From positions 1 to 64,000 of the forward strand of contig JBCBIY010000007.1 in NCBI GenBank assembly GCA_038523925.1: a stretch of 64,000 bases of DNA. The letters are read 5' to 3'. The DNA comes from JBCBWG01 sp038523925. GTDB lineage: Bacteria; Pseudomonadota; Alphaproteobacteria; Rhizobiales; Hyphomicrobiaceae. Below the pieces are notes generated by a model. It had not been told where the DNA came from, did not search any database, and saw nothing but the letters and a program-made list of their open reading frames with translations. This document shows positions 7,963-17,016 of this stretch, piece after piece. A program made the translations under genes and the position numbers. How positions within the stretch are numbered: position 1 is the stretch's first letter; each line of letters begins with the position of its first letter.

Positions 7963-8552
7963 CTGCGGAACTCCAACTGCCGCGCGACGTAGCGGGCGAA
8001 CACGTCAACTTCGAGATTGACTGCTGTTCCCGGCGTTTTCGCGCCCCACGTCGTGACCGTCAAGCTGTGTGGGATGAGGTTCACGCCGAAGCGCGTGCCG
8101 GCCACTTCGTTGACCGTCAGCGACGTCCCGTCGAGCGCGACCGAGCCCTTTGGCGCAATGAACATTGCAAGGTGTTCTGGCGCGTCGATGGTAAACCGCT
8201 GGCTTTCGCCGTCTGGTTCGATCGCAGCAATTGTCGCAAGTCCGTCGACATGGCCCGAGACGACATGTCCACCCAGTTCATCTCCCGCACGCAGCGAGCG
8301 CTCAAGGTTAACTCTGCGCCCCTCCGTCCAGTCGCCGAGCGTCGTCTTGGACTTCGTCTCGTTCGAGACATCGACCGAGAACCGGCAGCCGCCACCGTTT
8401 GCTGCGACGTCTGTCGCGGTGAGGCACACGCCGTCGCAGCAAATCGATGCACCGACGGCCACATCGCTCGCCGGATACGCGGACGCGATCTCAAAGCCGC
8501 CCGCGCGCACCGCGACGACCTCGCCGACGTCAGTGATCAATCCCGTAAACAT
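7959..8552 (-). CDS. ribE: Riboflavin synthase, alpha chain
   Basis: Dismutates two molecules of 6,7-dimethyl-8-ribityllumazine to riboflavin. The product has 197 residues with the expected duplicated beta-barrel. Barrel 1 begins at MFTGLITDVGEV and carries CCDGVCLTATD. Barrel 2 carries GHVVSGHVDG and SVALDGTSLTVNEV. The start is the ATG at 8552, which shares one base with the ribD stop (TGATG). A longer frame exists upstream but would run far into ribD. Also named ribC in some genomes. Confidence 0.95.
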   Translation of the reverse strand: MFTGLITDVGEVVAVRAGGFEIASAYPASDVAVGASICCDGVCLTATDVAANGGGCRFSVDVSNETKSKTTLGDWTEGRRVNLERSLRAGDELGGHVVSGHVDGLATIAAIEPDGESQRFTIDAPEHLAMFIAPKGSVALDGTSLTVNEVAGTRFGVNLIPHSLTVTTWGAKTPGTAVNLEVDVFARYVARQLEFRR

Positions 8553-9706
8553 CAGGTCGTCTCCGTTTCGGTCGGAATCTCGCGAGAGCCGGCCCCCTCC
8601 ATGCGAAGGACGAACCGGGCATCGGGCCCCACCATGCGCGCATCGGCGACGACGAGGTCCAGGCCGGGGCAGTAGTGACCGGCAATCGATATGGCGTCTG
8701 CCGGGGCAAGCGGCCGACCGGCAACCGTGGCAGAGTAGAGCACGATCTCGTCGACCATGTGGAGTGCTGCGAAGCTCTGCCACATCGCCGGACCGCCTTC
8801 GACGAGCAAGCGCGTGATGCCGTCTGCGACAAGGCGCGAGATCACGTCCGGCAGCCAAATGCGCCCGCCGACTTCGTGCGCTGCGATTTGCGTGACGCCG
8901 GGCGCCCCGTCTGTCAGTGCGGCGTGCGCCATGAAGTGCCAGACCGGCACTGTCGCAGCGGACGCGGCGAGCTTCGCCGCCGGCGCGATCGCTTCGCCAC
9001 CGACCACAACGCGGAGCGGCGATTGCGATTGAAGGCCCGGCAACCGGCAGGTCAGGTCCGGGTCATCATCGCGGACTGTGCCGGCCCCAACCAGGATGGC
9101 ATCTGCTTCCGCACGAAGCCGGTGACCGTCGGCGCGGGCGGCAAGGCTTGTTACCCAGCGCGGGGCACCGTCGCCCCCCTTTGCGATGCGGCCATCAGCG
9201 CCAACAGCGATCTTGAGCTGCACGAACGGTCGTCGCTCCGTCACGCGCAGAATGTGCCCGCGGGTGATCCAGGCGGCCGCGTCGGCGAGCGGTGGCGACG
9301 ACCGCACGACGTCAATGCCGGCTGCCGCAAGTCGGTCGAGCCCGCGACCGGACACGCGCGGGTCCGGATCGGCGATCGCGACAACCACACGGGCGATGCC
9401 GGCGGCGATGATGGCATCCACGCAGGGCGGCGACCGGCCGTGGTGCGAGCAGGGCTCAAGCGTGACCGCCAGTGTCGCCCCGCGCGCGCGATCGCCAGCG
9501 GCGGCAAGCGCCGTTGGCTCGGCATGCGGGCGTCCGCCCCGCTGCGTCACCCCGCGCCCGACAACCTGGTCGAGGTCTGCGCGGTAGACGATCGCGCCGA
9601 CGGATGGGTTGGGTGCAGTTGTCCCAAGCCCGCGCCGGGCCATGGCGAGAGCCAACTGCATCAACGCTTCATCGGTGAGCGGTCTGCGGAGGTGGCCGGC
9701 GGTCAT
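8552..9706 (-). CDS. ribD: Bifunctional riboflavin deaminase/reductase RibD
   Basis: Performs the second and third steps of riboflavin synthesis: deamination of the pyrimidine, then NADPH-dependent side-chain reduction. It has 384 residues. The N-terminal cytidine-deaminase-like domain (~12-150) has the zinc motifs HAEPTAL (~61) and TLEPCSHHGRSPPC (~87). The C-terminal reductase domain (~160-375) starts at RPFVQLKIAVGADGRIA and includes ILVGAGTVRDDDPDLT and LLVEGGPAMW. It overlaps nrdR by 4 bp and ribE by 1 bp. Confidence 0.95.
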   Translation of the reverse strand: MTAGHLRRPLTDEALMQLALAMARRGLGTTAPNPSVGAIVYRADLDQVVGRGVTQRGGRPHAEPTALAAAGDRARGATLAVTLEPCSHHGRSPPCVDAIIAAGIARVVVAIADPDPRVSGRGLDRLAAAGIDVVRSSPPLADAAAWITRGHILRVTERRPFVQLKIAVGADGRIAKGGDGAPRWVTSLAARADGHRLRAEADAILVGAGTVRDDDPDLTCRLPGLQSQSPLRVVVGGEAIAPAAKLAASAATVPVWHFMAHAALTDGAPGVTQIAAHEVGGRIWLPDVISRLVADGITRLLVEGGPAMWQSFAALHMVDEIVLYSATVAGRPLAPADAISIAGHYCPGLDLVVADARMVGPDARFVLRMEGAGSREIPTETETT

Positions 9707-10275
9707 CCGCGCGATGCGACCGGCGGCGGCCGGGCCGCGTCTCCATCGTCGTGCCCGTCAGCGGTACTGGCGGCCTCGGCGTCCATGCTATCGATGCCGT
9801 CAATCGAGCGGCGCAGGCCGTCGGCGCGGCCAGCGATTTCGCCGAGCACCTGCTCGAAGTCAGAGACCTCAGTGAAGTCGCGATAGACGGAGGCAAAGCG
9901 GACGTAGGCCACAGGATCGAGGCCGCGTAGCGCTTCCATGACAAGCGCGCCGATACGCGCTGACGTGACCTCGGTGTCGCCCGCGCTTTCGAGCTGGCGG
10001 ACAATGCCCGAGACCATCCGCTCAATCCGATCGGCATCAACGGGCCGCTTGCGCAGCGCGACCGCCACAGACTGATGCAGCTTCTCGCGATCGAACGGCA
10101 CCTTCCGGCCGGACCGCTTGTGCACCGTCAACGCGCGCAACTGGATGCGTTCAAACGTCGTGAACCGCGCGCCGCAATCGGGGCAGCCGCGCCTGCGCCG
10201 GATGGCCGCGTTTTCTTCCGCCGGCCGGCTATCCTTCACTTGGGTCTCGTCGCACGCACAGAACGGGCAGCGCAT
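9703..10275 (-). CDS. nrdR: Transcriptional repressor NrdR
   Basis: Nucleotide-sensing repressor of ribonucleotide reductase genes. Residues 1-38 form the zinc ribbon (MRCPFC...CPDCGARFTTFER). An ATP-cone domain follows (~49-140), with KRSGRKVPFDREKL and YVRFASVYRDF. At 190 residues it is longer than the usual ~155 because of an acidic, low-complexity C-terminal tail (~150-190). Placement between glyA and ribD is the common alphaproteobacterial context. It starts 64 bp after glyA ends. Confidence 0.96.
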   Translation of the reverse strand: MRCPFCACDETQVKDSRPAEENAAIRRRRGCPDCGARFTTFERIQLRALTVHKRSGRKVPFDREKLHQSVAVALRKRPVDADRIERMVSGIVRQLESAGDTEVTSARIGALVMEALRGLDPVAYVRFASVYRDFTEVSDFEQVLGEIAGRADGLRRSIDGIDSMDAEAASTADGHDDGDAARPPPVASRG

Positions 10276-10339
10276 CTTTCAGATGACCTCTCGCTCAAGG
10301 CGTCGGCCGCCGCGCTGACCGGCGCGGCGCCGCTTTGGG

Positions 10340-11647
10340 CTACTGGTAAATTGGGAAGCGGCTCGTCAGTGCGACGACCTTGTCCTTGATCTCACCTTCG
10401 ACAGACCCGTTGCCATCGGCTCCGTTCGCCGCCAGGCCGTCGATAACGTCGGCGATCAACATGCCGACCTCGCGGAACTCAGCCTGACCGAACCCACGCG
10501 TTGTCGCAGCCGGCGTACCGAGCCGGACGCCCGAGGTCACAGTCGGCTTCTGCGGATCAAACGGCACACCGTTCTTGTTGCAGGTGATGTTGGCGCGGCC
10601 GAGCGCTGCCTCGGCATCCTTGCCCGTGATGCCTTTTGGTTGCAGATCGACCAGCATCAGGTGGTTATCCGTCCCGCCGGTGACGATATCGCAGCCGCGC
10701 TCCTGCAACGTCGCTGCAAGCGTCTTTGCGTTATCGACGACCGCGCGCTGATAGGCCTTGAACTCAGGCCGAAGCGCTTCGCCAAAGGCGACCGCCTTGC
10801 CGGCGATCACATGCATCAGCGGGCCACCCTGCAAGCCGGGGAAGACGGCTGAGTTGAACTTCTTACCGAGATCGGGATCGTCGGACAGGATCATGCCGCC
10901 GCGCGGGCCGCGCAGCGTCTTATGCGTGGTCGTCGTCACGACGTGGGCATGCGGGAACGGGCTTGGATGAACGCCGGCTGCCACGAGGCCTGCGAAGTGG
11001 GCCATGTCGACTTGCAGGTAGGCGCCGACTTCATCCGCGATCTCGCGGAAGCGCTTGAAGTCCCAAACGCGCGCGTAGCCAGATCCACCCGCCATGATCA
11101 GCTTCGGCTGGCACTCCCGCGCAAGCCGCGCGACCTCGTCCATATCGATGATGCCGTCTTCGCGGCGCACGCCGTAGTGGACCGGGTTGAACCACTTGCC
11201 CGAAAGGTTGGGCTTGGCCCCGTGCGTTAAGTGTCCGCCGGCGTTCAAGTCGAGGCCCATGAACGTATCACCGGGCTTCAGAAGCGCGAGAAACACCGCC
11301 TGGTTTGCCTGGCTTCCAGAGTTCGGCTGCGTATTGGCGTATGAGCAGCCAAAAAGCTGACAGGCCCGCTCATTCGCCAGTTCTTCTGCGATGTCGACGA
11401 ACTGGCACCCGCCATAGTAGCGCCGGCCGGGATAGCCCTCAGCGTACTTATTGGTCATCACCGAGCCCGCCGCTTCCAGCACCGCCTTCGAGACGATGTT
11501 CTCAGACGCGATCAGCTCAATTTCGTGCTGCTGGCGGCCGAGCTCCTTCGCAATCGCCTCGGCCATGGCCGGGTCGCTCTCGGCAAGCGACTGCGTAAAG
11601 AAGCCATCGGCGAGTGGTGTTGTATCCTGGCGGGCGGCTTCTGCCAT
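10340..11647 (-). CDS. glyA: Serine hydroxymethyltransferase
   Basis: PLP enzyme interconverting serine and glycine while loading one-carbon units on tetrahydrofolate. It has 435 residues. Hallmarks are IELIASENIVS (~38), TNKYAEGYPGRRYYGG (~62), the PLP-lysine motif TTTTHKTLRGPRGG and a conserved C-terminal region. The ATG at 11647 is chosen because it follows an AAGAGGA ribosome-binding site and matches the usual N-terminus. The frame stays open ~100 codons further upstream without family similarity. First gene of the glyA-nrdR-rib run. Confidence 0.97.
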   Translation of the reverse strand: MAEAARQDTTPLADGFFTQSLAESDPAMAEAIAKELGRQQHEIELIASENIVSKAVLEAAGSVMTNKYAEGYPGRRYYGGCQFVDIAEELANERACQLFGCSYANTQPNSGSQANQAVFLALLKPGDTFMGLDLNAGGHLTHGAKPNLSGKWFNPVHYGVRREDGIIDMDEVARLARECQPKLIMAGGSGYARVWDFKRFREIADEVGAYLQVDMAHFAGLVAAGVHPSPFPHAHVVTTTTHKTLRGPRGGMILSDDPDLGKKFNSAVFPGLQGGPLMHVIAGKAVAFGEALRPEFKAYQRAVVDNAKTLAATLQERGCDIVTGGTDNHLMLVDLQPKGITGKDAEAALGRANITCNKNGVPFDPQKPTVTSGVRLGTPAATTRGFGQAEFREVGMLIADVIDGLAANGADGNGSVEGEIKDKVVALTSRFPIYQ

Positions 11648-11718
11648 GGCGGTGTCCTCTTGGAGATTGGGCGGGCGCATCGGCCGAATCGGTCGGCGCC
11701 CCGGAATTCGGTCCGGTT

Positions 11719-11747
11719 GCATACCATTTGCGCATTGCCTGCCACAA
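11719..11747 (-). promoter_or_regulatory. Possible promoter of glyA and the downstream run
   Basis: On the minus strand TTGTGG (11742-11747), a 17-nt spacer and GTATGC (11719-11724), about 70 nt before the glyA start. Both hexamers are partial matches. Confidence 0.4.
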
Positions 11748-11801
11748 CGGGGCAGCCGGGCGCGGTCGTCGCAGGGCTCAGCGCCTAACCGTTCGGCAAC
11801 C

Positions 11802-12719
11802 TTAATCCGGCAGCGGAATGAACTCGTCCGTGTCGCCCGGAACCGTGTCGAACTTGCCGGTCCGCCACTCTTCCTTAGCCTGGTCGATCCGCTCCTTCGA
11901 CGATGACACGAAGTTCCACCAGATATGGCGCGGGCCATCCATGGGCTCTCCGCCAAGCAGCATCAGGCGGGCCTGTGACGTTGCCAGAACCGAGATCCGG
12001 TCGCCGGGCTTGAAGACGAGCAATTGCCCGGCCCCGAACGTGTCGCCCGCGATGTCGATCTCGCCACTTGCGATGTAAATGCCGCGCTCATCGTAGTCTG
12101 GGTCGAGTGGCAGGACGGCTCCCGGTGCGAGCACGGCCTCGGCATAAAAACTTGGGTGCGGGAACGCGGCTGGCGAGGTCTCGCCGTAGAGCGAGCCCAT
12201 GATGAGCCGCACGCGTTTGCCTTCGCCTGTGATGCGCGGCAGGTCGTCTGCTGCGTGGTGGCTGAACGCGGGTGGGGCTTCTTCATGCGCTTTCGGCAGC
12301 GCCGCCCAGGCTTGGATGCCAAACAGGTTCCGCGCCGTCTGTCGCGCCTCTGAGGTCTCGCGCTCGGAGTGCACGATCCCCTGCCCAGCCGTCATCAGAT
12401 TGACCGCGCCAGGCCGGATCGGGAGCGCTGTCCCGAGACTGTCGCGGTGATAGATTTCGCCCTCGAATAGATAGGTCACGGTCGACAGCCCGATGTGGGG
12501 ATGCGGGCGCACGTCGATGCCTTCCGACAGGAGAAACTCAGCCGGGCCCATCTGGTCGAAAAAGATAAACGGGCCGATCATTTTGCGGCCGACCGACGGC
12601 AGTGCGCGGCGAACCTCGAAGCCACCGAGGTCGCGCGCCCGCGGCACGATTACCTGCTCAATCGCGTCGCACGAGCGGGCATCACCGGGAACTGGGTCAT
12701 CTGCTGGCAATTGGCTCAT
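11802..12719 (-). CDS. Pirin family protein
   Basis: Bicupin of the pirin family, whose members bind a metal in the N-terminal cupin; some act as quercetinases or as redox sensors. The 305-residue protein carries the metal-site histidines in RPHPHIGLSTVTYLFEG (~73) and GIVHSERE (~116), preceded by GPFIFFDQMGP (~50). The C-terminal cupin (~190-275) includes VLPLDPDYDERGIYIASGEI. ATG 12719 is preferred over the TTG one codon earlier because AGGA lies 7 nt before the ATG. It is divergent from the VWA gene with a 220-bp gap. The substrate cannot be told from the sequence. Confidence 0.9.
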   Translation of the reverse strand: MSQLPADDPVPGDARSCDAIEQVIVPRARDLGGFEVRRALPSVGRKMIGPFIFFDQMGPAEFLLSEGIDVRPHPHIGLSTVTYLFEGEIYHRDSLGTALPIRPGAVNLMTAGQGIVHSERETSEARQTARNLFGIQAWAALPKAHEEAPPAFSHHAADDLPRITGEGKRVRLIMGSLYGETSPAAFPHPSFYAEAVLAPGAVLPLDPDYDERGIYIASGEIDIAGDTFGAGQLLVFKPGDRISVLATSQARLMLLGGEPMDGPRHIWWNFVSSSKERIDQAKEEWRTGKFDTVPGDTDEFIPLPD

Positions 12720-12940
12720 CAATGTTCCTCGCGAAACTGACGGTGGCGCTGGGACATGACGAACCTTTCATAGACCGCCACGCTCACATCTTATTCACTG
12801 TCGCCATTAACGCCATTCTCATCCGAGCGCATCGGGTTAAGCTGACAGTCTGACGACCACACGTAGACTTACGGGGACGATACGACACGACACGATACCG
12901 GGGACCGACAACGATCTGCAGCGATAAAGGACGCCTCGTA

Positions 12941-13699
12941 ATGAGCAATGACGCGACCCGCCCATCAGTTCGGCGGAGTTTTGGACGGCGGCTGTCGAAC
13001 GCGATCGCAATCTTCACCGCGATCCAGTTTGCACTTTCCCCTGCAGCCTTCGCGAACTGCCACGAAGAGGCGATGCTCGTGTTCGATGCGTCGGGCTCGA
13101 TGAGCGCCACGAACGAGCGCGGCCGCCGCATTGATGTCGCCCGCCGCGCCGCAGCCGACGTCCTCCCGGAAGTCACCGCTGTCAGGCCGACCGGGCTCGT
13201 CACGTACGGCGGCGCCTATGCGGTGGGCTGCTCCGGCGTTGAGCTTCGGATGCCGCCGATGCAGGGCAGCGCCAGCCTGATCATGTCAGAGCTGTTGGCA
13301 CTCGCGCCGAGCGGGCAAACACCGCTCAGCCAAGCGACATGGCTCGCAGCGCAGACGCTCGACAACAACGGGTCGCCCGGCACAGTCGTCTTGCTAACGG
13401 ATGGCTACGAGAACTGCGGCCTCAATGCGTGCACGCTTGGCGCGAAGCTCCGCAGCGAAGCGCCGAAGATCAAAGTGCACGTCATCGGCTTCCACCTACA
13501 TTCGGTCGGCGAACGCTCGATTGCCTGCCTCGCAAACCAAACCGGCGGGACGTACACATCCACCCGCAACTACGAAGAGCTGAAGCAGGCGCTGCAGAAG
13601 ACGCTCACCTGCCAACGGATCGCGCGCGGGCCAGGCGCCACCCGCTTCGGGCAACTTGCAAAGCTTCAGCTTATTACACTTGGCGACGCGCAGGGCTGA
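12941..13699 (+). CDS. Secreted von Willebrand factor A (VWA) domain protein
   Basis: A 252-residue protein with an N-terminal basic region and hydrophobic segment (~17-38, ending SPAAFA) that looks like a signal peptide. A single VWA domain follows (~45-225). The metal-ion-dependent adhesion site is complete: DASGSMS (~49), the threonine in SGQTPLSQA (~127) and the aspartate in VVLLTDGYENCG (~149). Cysteines at ~40, 92, 155, 160 and others suggest disulfides in the periplasm. Its ligand is unknown. It stands alone, divergent from the pirin gene and convergent with the threonine aldolase. Confidence 0.85.
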   Translation: MSNDATRPSVRRSFGRRLSNAIAIFTAIQFALSPAAFANCHEEAMLVFDASGSMSATNERGRRIDVARRAAADVLPEVTAVRPTGLVTYGGAYAVGCSGVELRMPPMQGSASLIMSELLALAPSGQTPLSQATWLAAQTLDNNGSPGTVVLLTDGYENCGLNACTLGAKLRSEAPKIKVHVIGFHLHSVGERSIACLANQTGGTYTSTRNYEELKQALQKTLTCQRIARGPGATRFGQLAKLQLITLGDAQG

Positions 13700-13717
13700 C
13701 GCGGGCTTCGCGGTGTT

Positions 13718-14737
13718 TTAGAGCACCGCGCCAATCGCCTCGACAAACGCGTCGCCATCGGCGGGGCCGACATCAAGGTGCGTGACGGCGCGCAGCCGCC
13801 ACTCGCCAAAGACGCTCACCTGCACATTATGCTTTGCGAGATCGCGGGCCACCTGGTCTGCGTCAGGCCCGTCTTCGGAGAGATCAAAGATGAGGATGTT
13901 CGTTGCTGGCTGAATGACAAGTTTGATCCCCGCCATGCCTGTCAGCCGCTCGGCAATGGAGGCGGCAAGCGCGTGGTCATCGGCGAGGCGATCAACGTTG
14001 TGGTCAAGCGCGTACAGGCACATCGCAGCCATGGTGCCCGACTGGCGCATTGCGCCGCCCCAGCGCTGCTTCACCGACCATGCGCGTTCGATGAAGTCGG
14101 CCGAGCCTGCGAGGACGGCCCCGAACGGTGTGCCAAGGCCTTTCGTGAAATCGATCCAGACGCTGTCCATTTGGGCGGCGTGGTGCTTCGCCGGCCGGCC
14201 GGATGCGACCGCCGCGTTCATGAGGCGCGCGCCGTCCATGTGCGTGGCAAGCCCGTGAGCCTTCGCGACTTCGGCGGCGGCGGCGAGCTTCTCGAGCGGC
14301 CACACAACGCCGCCGGCAAGGTTGACCGTTTGCTCGAACGAAACAAGACGCGAGTTCGGCGCGTACCGGCTCTTCGGATTGACAGCCGCACCGACGGCGT
14401 CGGCGTCAAAGGTCCCGTCTTCGGTCGCCAGCGCGTGGATCATGACGCCCGACAGCGCCGCCGGGCCGCCGCCCTCGGCAACGATGATGTGGCTTTGGTG
14501 CGCGCAGATGACGTCGTCGCCCGGCCGGCAGTGAAGATTGATCGCGATCTCGTTGCACATCGTGCCCGACGGCATGAAGACAGCCGCCTCTTTGCCCAAG
14601 AGGTCAGCGACGCGCGCCTCCAACTCTTTGACCGTCTTGTCCTCGCCGCGTTGCTCGTCGCCGACCTCGGCCGAGAACACGGTCTCAAGCATAGCCCGGC
14701 TTGGCTTCGTCTGCGTGTCTGAAAAAAAGTTGTGCAT
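13718..14737 (-). CDS. ltaE: Low-specificity L-threonine aldolase family protein
   Basis: PLP-dependent beta-eliminating lyase of the threonine aldolase family (339 residues), expected to cleave threonine or allo-threonine to glycine and acetaldehyde. Features seen: VFSAEVGDEQRGEDKTVKEL near the N-terminus, the LGKEAAVFMPSGTMCNEIA segment, THMDGARLMNA (PLP aspartate), and the Schiff-base lysine in DFTKGLGTPFGAVL. Divergent from the SDR gene at 14803 with a 65-bp gap, so the two may share control. Other beta-hydroxy amino acids are possible substrates. Confidence 0.88.
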   Translation of the reverse strand: MHNFFSDTQTKPSRAMLETVFSAEVGDEQRGEDKTVKELEARVADLLGKEAAVFMPSGTMCNEIAINLHCRPGDDVICAHQSHIIVAEGGGPAALSGVMIHALATEDGTFDADAVGAAVNPKSRYAPNSRLVSFEQTVNLAGGVVWPLEKLAAAAEVAKAHGLATHMDGARLMNAAVASGRPAKHHAAQMDSVWIDFTKGLGTPFGAVLAGSADFIERAWSVKQRWGGAMRQSGTMAAMCLYALDHNVDRLADDHALAASIAERLTGMAGIKLVIQPATNILIFDLSEDGPDADQVARDLAKHNVQVSVFGEWRLRAVTHLDVGPADGDAFVEAIGAVL

Positions 14738-14802
14738 GTCCGCGTCTCCGATCGATAGTGCCGGCCGACATCCAAGCGTCGTATCAAGTCCGGAGTATTA
14801 GC

Positions 14803-15549
14803 ATGGCCAAGGTCCTCGTCATTACTGGCGCAAGCCGCGGCATCGGCGCGGCAACCGCGATTGCTGCCGGAGCGCACGGCTATGCGGTTGCCGTCAATTA
14901 CAACGCAAGCGCCGACAGGGCCGAGGACGTAGTCGGCAAGATCACAGCGGCCGGCGGCCGCGCGATTGCGGTGAAGGCAGATGTCAGCACGGAAGCTGGG
15001 GCCGCGGACTTGTTCCAAACAGTCGACCACGAACTCGGCACGCCCGACGCGCTGTTCAACAACGCCGGCATCATCCACACCAACCGCACGATCGACGGCT
15101 ACGATGCAGCGACGCTTGATGCGCTTTGGCGGGTCAACATTTCAAGCCAGTTCTTCTGCGCCCGCGAAGCCGTCAAACGCATGTCCACCGCAACTGGCGG
15201 CAAGGGCGGCGCGATCGTGAATATGTCGTCAGCGGCGGCCCGGCTCGGCGGTGGCGGTGCGCTTCTTGCCTACGCGGCATCGAAAGGGGCGATCGACACG
15301 TTCACAACCGGCCTCGCCACAGAGCTCGGTGGCCAGGGCATCCGCGTCAACGCCGTCCGCCCGGGCCTCATTGAGACGGAAATCCACGATGCAACGGGCG
15401 ACCCCGATCGCCTCGACGCGCTCGTCAGCATGGTCCCCATGCAGCGCACCGCCCCCGCATCGGAGGTCGCCGACGCCGTGCTCTATCTCCTGTCCGACCA
15501 GGCAAGCTATGTGACGGGCACGCATCTCGATGTTTCAGGCGGACGTTGA
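14803..15549 (+). CDS. SDR family oxidoreductase
   Basis: Classical short-chain dehydrogenase/reductase of 248 residues. The Rossmann motif ITGASRGIGAA (~6), the NNAG motif (~86), the catalytic Ser in NMSSAAARLGGGG (~139) and YAASK (~157) are all present. The C-terminal SYVTGTHLDVSGG is also typical. The ATG at 14803 places the Rossmann fold at the N-terminus; the open frame upstream has no similarity. The substrate cannot be predicted. YtoQ follows 34 bp later and is probably co-transcribed. Confidence 0.88.
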   Translation: MAKVLVITGASRGIGAATAIAAGAHGYAVAVNYNASADRAEDVVGKITAAGGRAIAVKADVSTEAGAADLFQTVDHELGTPDALFNNAGIIHTNRTIDGYDAATLDALWRVNISSQFFCAREAVKRMSTATGGKGGAIVNMSSAAARLGGGGALLAYAASKGAIDTFTTGLATELGGQGIRVNAVRPGLIETEIHDATGDPDRLDALVSMVPMQRTAPASEVADAVLYLLSDQASYVTGTHLDVSGGR

Positions 15550-15583
15550 GCCAAAGACTTCGAACACCAAGGACGATGACACC

Positions 15584-16051
15584 ATGAGCGATGCGCACAC
15601 CTGGACCGTGTTCCTATCGGGCGAAATTCACACCGATTGGCGCGAACAAATCGAACAGAAAACGAAGGCTGCCGGTTTGCCGGTCGTGTTCGTGAGCCCG
15701 GTCACCAACCACGACTACTCAGACGACAACGGCGTCGTCATCCTCGGCCGCGAAGACCAGAAGTTCTGGCACGACCACAAGGGCGCGAAGATCAACGCTA
15801 TTCGCACGCGCACGCTGATCGAGCGTGCCGACATCGTCGTCGTCCGCTTTGGCGAAAAGTACAAACAGTGGAACGCGGCGTTCGATGCGGGGTATGCCGC
15901 CGCACTCGGCAAGTCGCTGATCGTCCAGCATCAGAGCGAGCATCAGCATGCGTTAAAGGAAGTTGACGCAGCCGCCCTCGCCGTCGTCGAGACGGTCGAC
16001 CAGATCGTCGACATCCTGCGCTACGTCATCCGCGGCGAACTCGACATGTGA
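15584..16051 (+). CDS. YtoQ family protein
   Basis: A 155-residue protein of the YtoQ family, related to nucleoside 2-deoxyribosyltransferase-like folds; its biochemical role is unknown to me. Conserved pieces are VFLSGEIHTDWR (~8), VFVSPVTNHDYSDDNG (~33), GREDQKFWHDHKGAKINAIRT (two parts, ~53 onward) and VRFGEKYKQWNAAFDAGYAAALGK (~85). No signal peptide. ATG 15584 follows an AAGGA-like site. It lies just after the SDR gene. Confidence 0.8.
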   Translation: MSDAHTWTVFLSGEIHTDWREQIEQKTKAAGLPVVFVSPVTNHDYSDDNGVVILGREDQKFWHDHKGAKINAIRTRTLIERADIVVVRFGEKYKQWNAAFDAGYAAALGKSLIVQHQSEHQHALKEVDAAALAVVETVDQIVDILRYVIRGELDM

Positions 16052-16078
16052 GGGCGGCCGCGGACGCGACTTTCAGGC

Positions 16079-16354
16079 TCAGCGCTTTCGGACGTTCACA
16101 AAGTTCCGCTTGATGCCGTCCCAGGTGCCGGAGGCGAGGCAGGCCTCCTTCTGGTCGAGGCAGTATCCTCTGCAGAACTGCAACGGCGCCTCTTTCACGC
16201 AGGCGCGCCGGCATTGCTTTGAGATCTGCGTGCACGTGAACCGCGACCCATCCTGCCGCGGCGGTTTTTGTTGCGCCTCTGCCGGGCCAGGCGTTGCAAT
16301 GGCGAGCGCGCCAAGGAGCGCGGTTGCCGCGGCGACAGTCTTCAGTCGGCTCAT
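16079..16354 (-). CDS. Small secreted six-cysteine protein
   Basis: A 91-residue protein with a clear signal peptide (cleavage probably after PAEA, ~27). The mature part holds six cysteines (near 41, 48, 52, 61, 65 and 72) in C-x6-C-x3-C-x8-C-x3-C-x6-C spacing. The C-terminus is basic. ATG 16354 is preferred over the TTG one codon upstream because GAGGGA lies 8 nt before the ATG. I do not recognise a named family. The spacing suggests a small disulfide-bonded periplasmic fold. It is convergent with ytoQ. Confidence 0.75.
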   Translation of the reverse strand: MSRLKTVAAATALLGALAIATPGPAEAQQKPPRQDGSRFTCTQISKQCRRACVKEAPLQFCRGYCLDQKEACLASGTWDGIKRNFVNVRKR

Positions 16355-16409
16355 CAATTGGTTCCCTCAAGGAGCGCAAGCGCACCACGTGTTCGCCTGA
16401 GCTTCTGGC

Positions 16410-17000
16410 CTAGAATTGTGACGCCAGCGCGAGCGCGACGACAGCGACCATCGCGAGCGCCATGACGATGTTGATGGCGCGTGCTGCGCCGTCACTTAGG
16501 TCAAGCTGCTTCAGGACCGCGCCCGCATAAAGCCAGATGAGGTGAATCGGGATCGCGATGGAAAGCACGATCAGGCACTTCGTGATGTTCTCCACCACGA
16601 GGTTGCCGGGCAGGAACGCAAAGCCGGAAAACAGCGTCGTCGATACGGCGTAGGCTTTCGGATTGATGATCGAGAGGACGACGCCGTTGAGAAACGTTGG
16701 CGGTCGGGTTGCCTCGATAAAGCCGACGCGGTTGCCGGAGAATGCGACGAGGGCTGCCAGATAAAGGAGGTAGGCTGCAGAGGCGACGAGGAGGACTTCG
16801 CGGACGTAGGGAATTGTGAAGATCGCGGCGGCAAGTCCGGAGGCGACGGCGACCATGACAAGCTGGGCGCCGAAGACGATGCCAAACATGTAGGCGAGGC
16901 CCGGCCGGAAGCCGAACGCGGAGGCAACGCCTGCCGTCGTCAACACACCGGGCCCAGGCGTGATCAGCAGAAAGAAGACCGAAGCCGCGAAGGTCAGCAT
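16410..17000 (-). CDS. LysE/RhtB family translocator
   Basis: Inner-membrane exporter of the LysE/RhtB superfamily, which exports amino acids or related metabolites. The 196-residue protein has about six hydrophobic segments, the N-terminal family motif ITPGPGVL (~13) followed by G-rich helices, and a conserved INPKAY in the middle (~112). The substrate is unknown. It lies 16 bp after the VOC gene on the same strand and probably forms a two-gene unit with it. Confidence 0.88.
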   Translation of the reverse strand: MLTFAASVFFLLITPGPGVLTTAGVASAFGFRPGLAYMFGIVFGAQLVMVAVASGLAAAIFTIPYVREVLLVASAAYLLYLAALVAFSGNRVGFIEATRPPTFLNGVVLSIINPKAYAVSTTLFSGFAFLPGNLVVENITKCLIVLSIAIPIHLIWLYAGAVLKQLDLSDGAARAINIVMALAMVAVVALALASQF

Positions 17001-17016
17001 GCGCGCACCGTCTCGG

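Noticed and set aside
6806..9710. FMN riboswitch in the rib genes
   Set aside because: The rib genes overlap or abut, leaving no leader space for it.
8675..9886. Open frame of 403 codons on the plus strand
   Set aside because: Antisense to ribD, whose motifs are intact; no recognisable protein.
13778..14722. Open frame of 314 codons on the plus strand
   Set aside because: Antisense to the threonine aldolase; arginine/valine-rich shadow.
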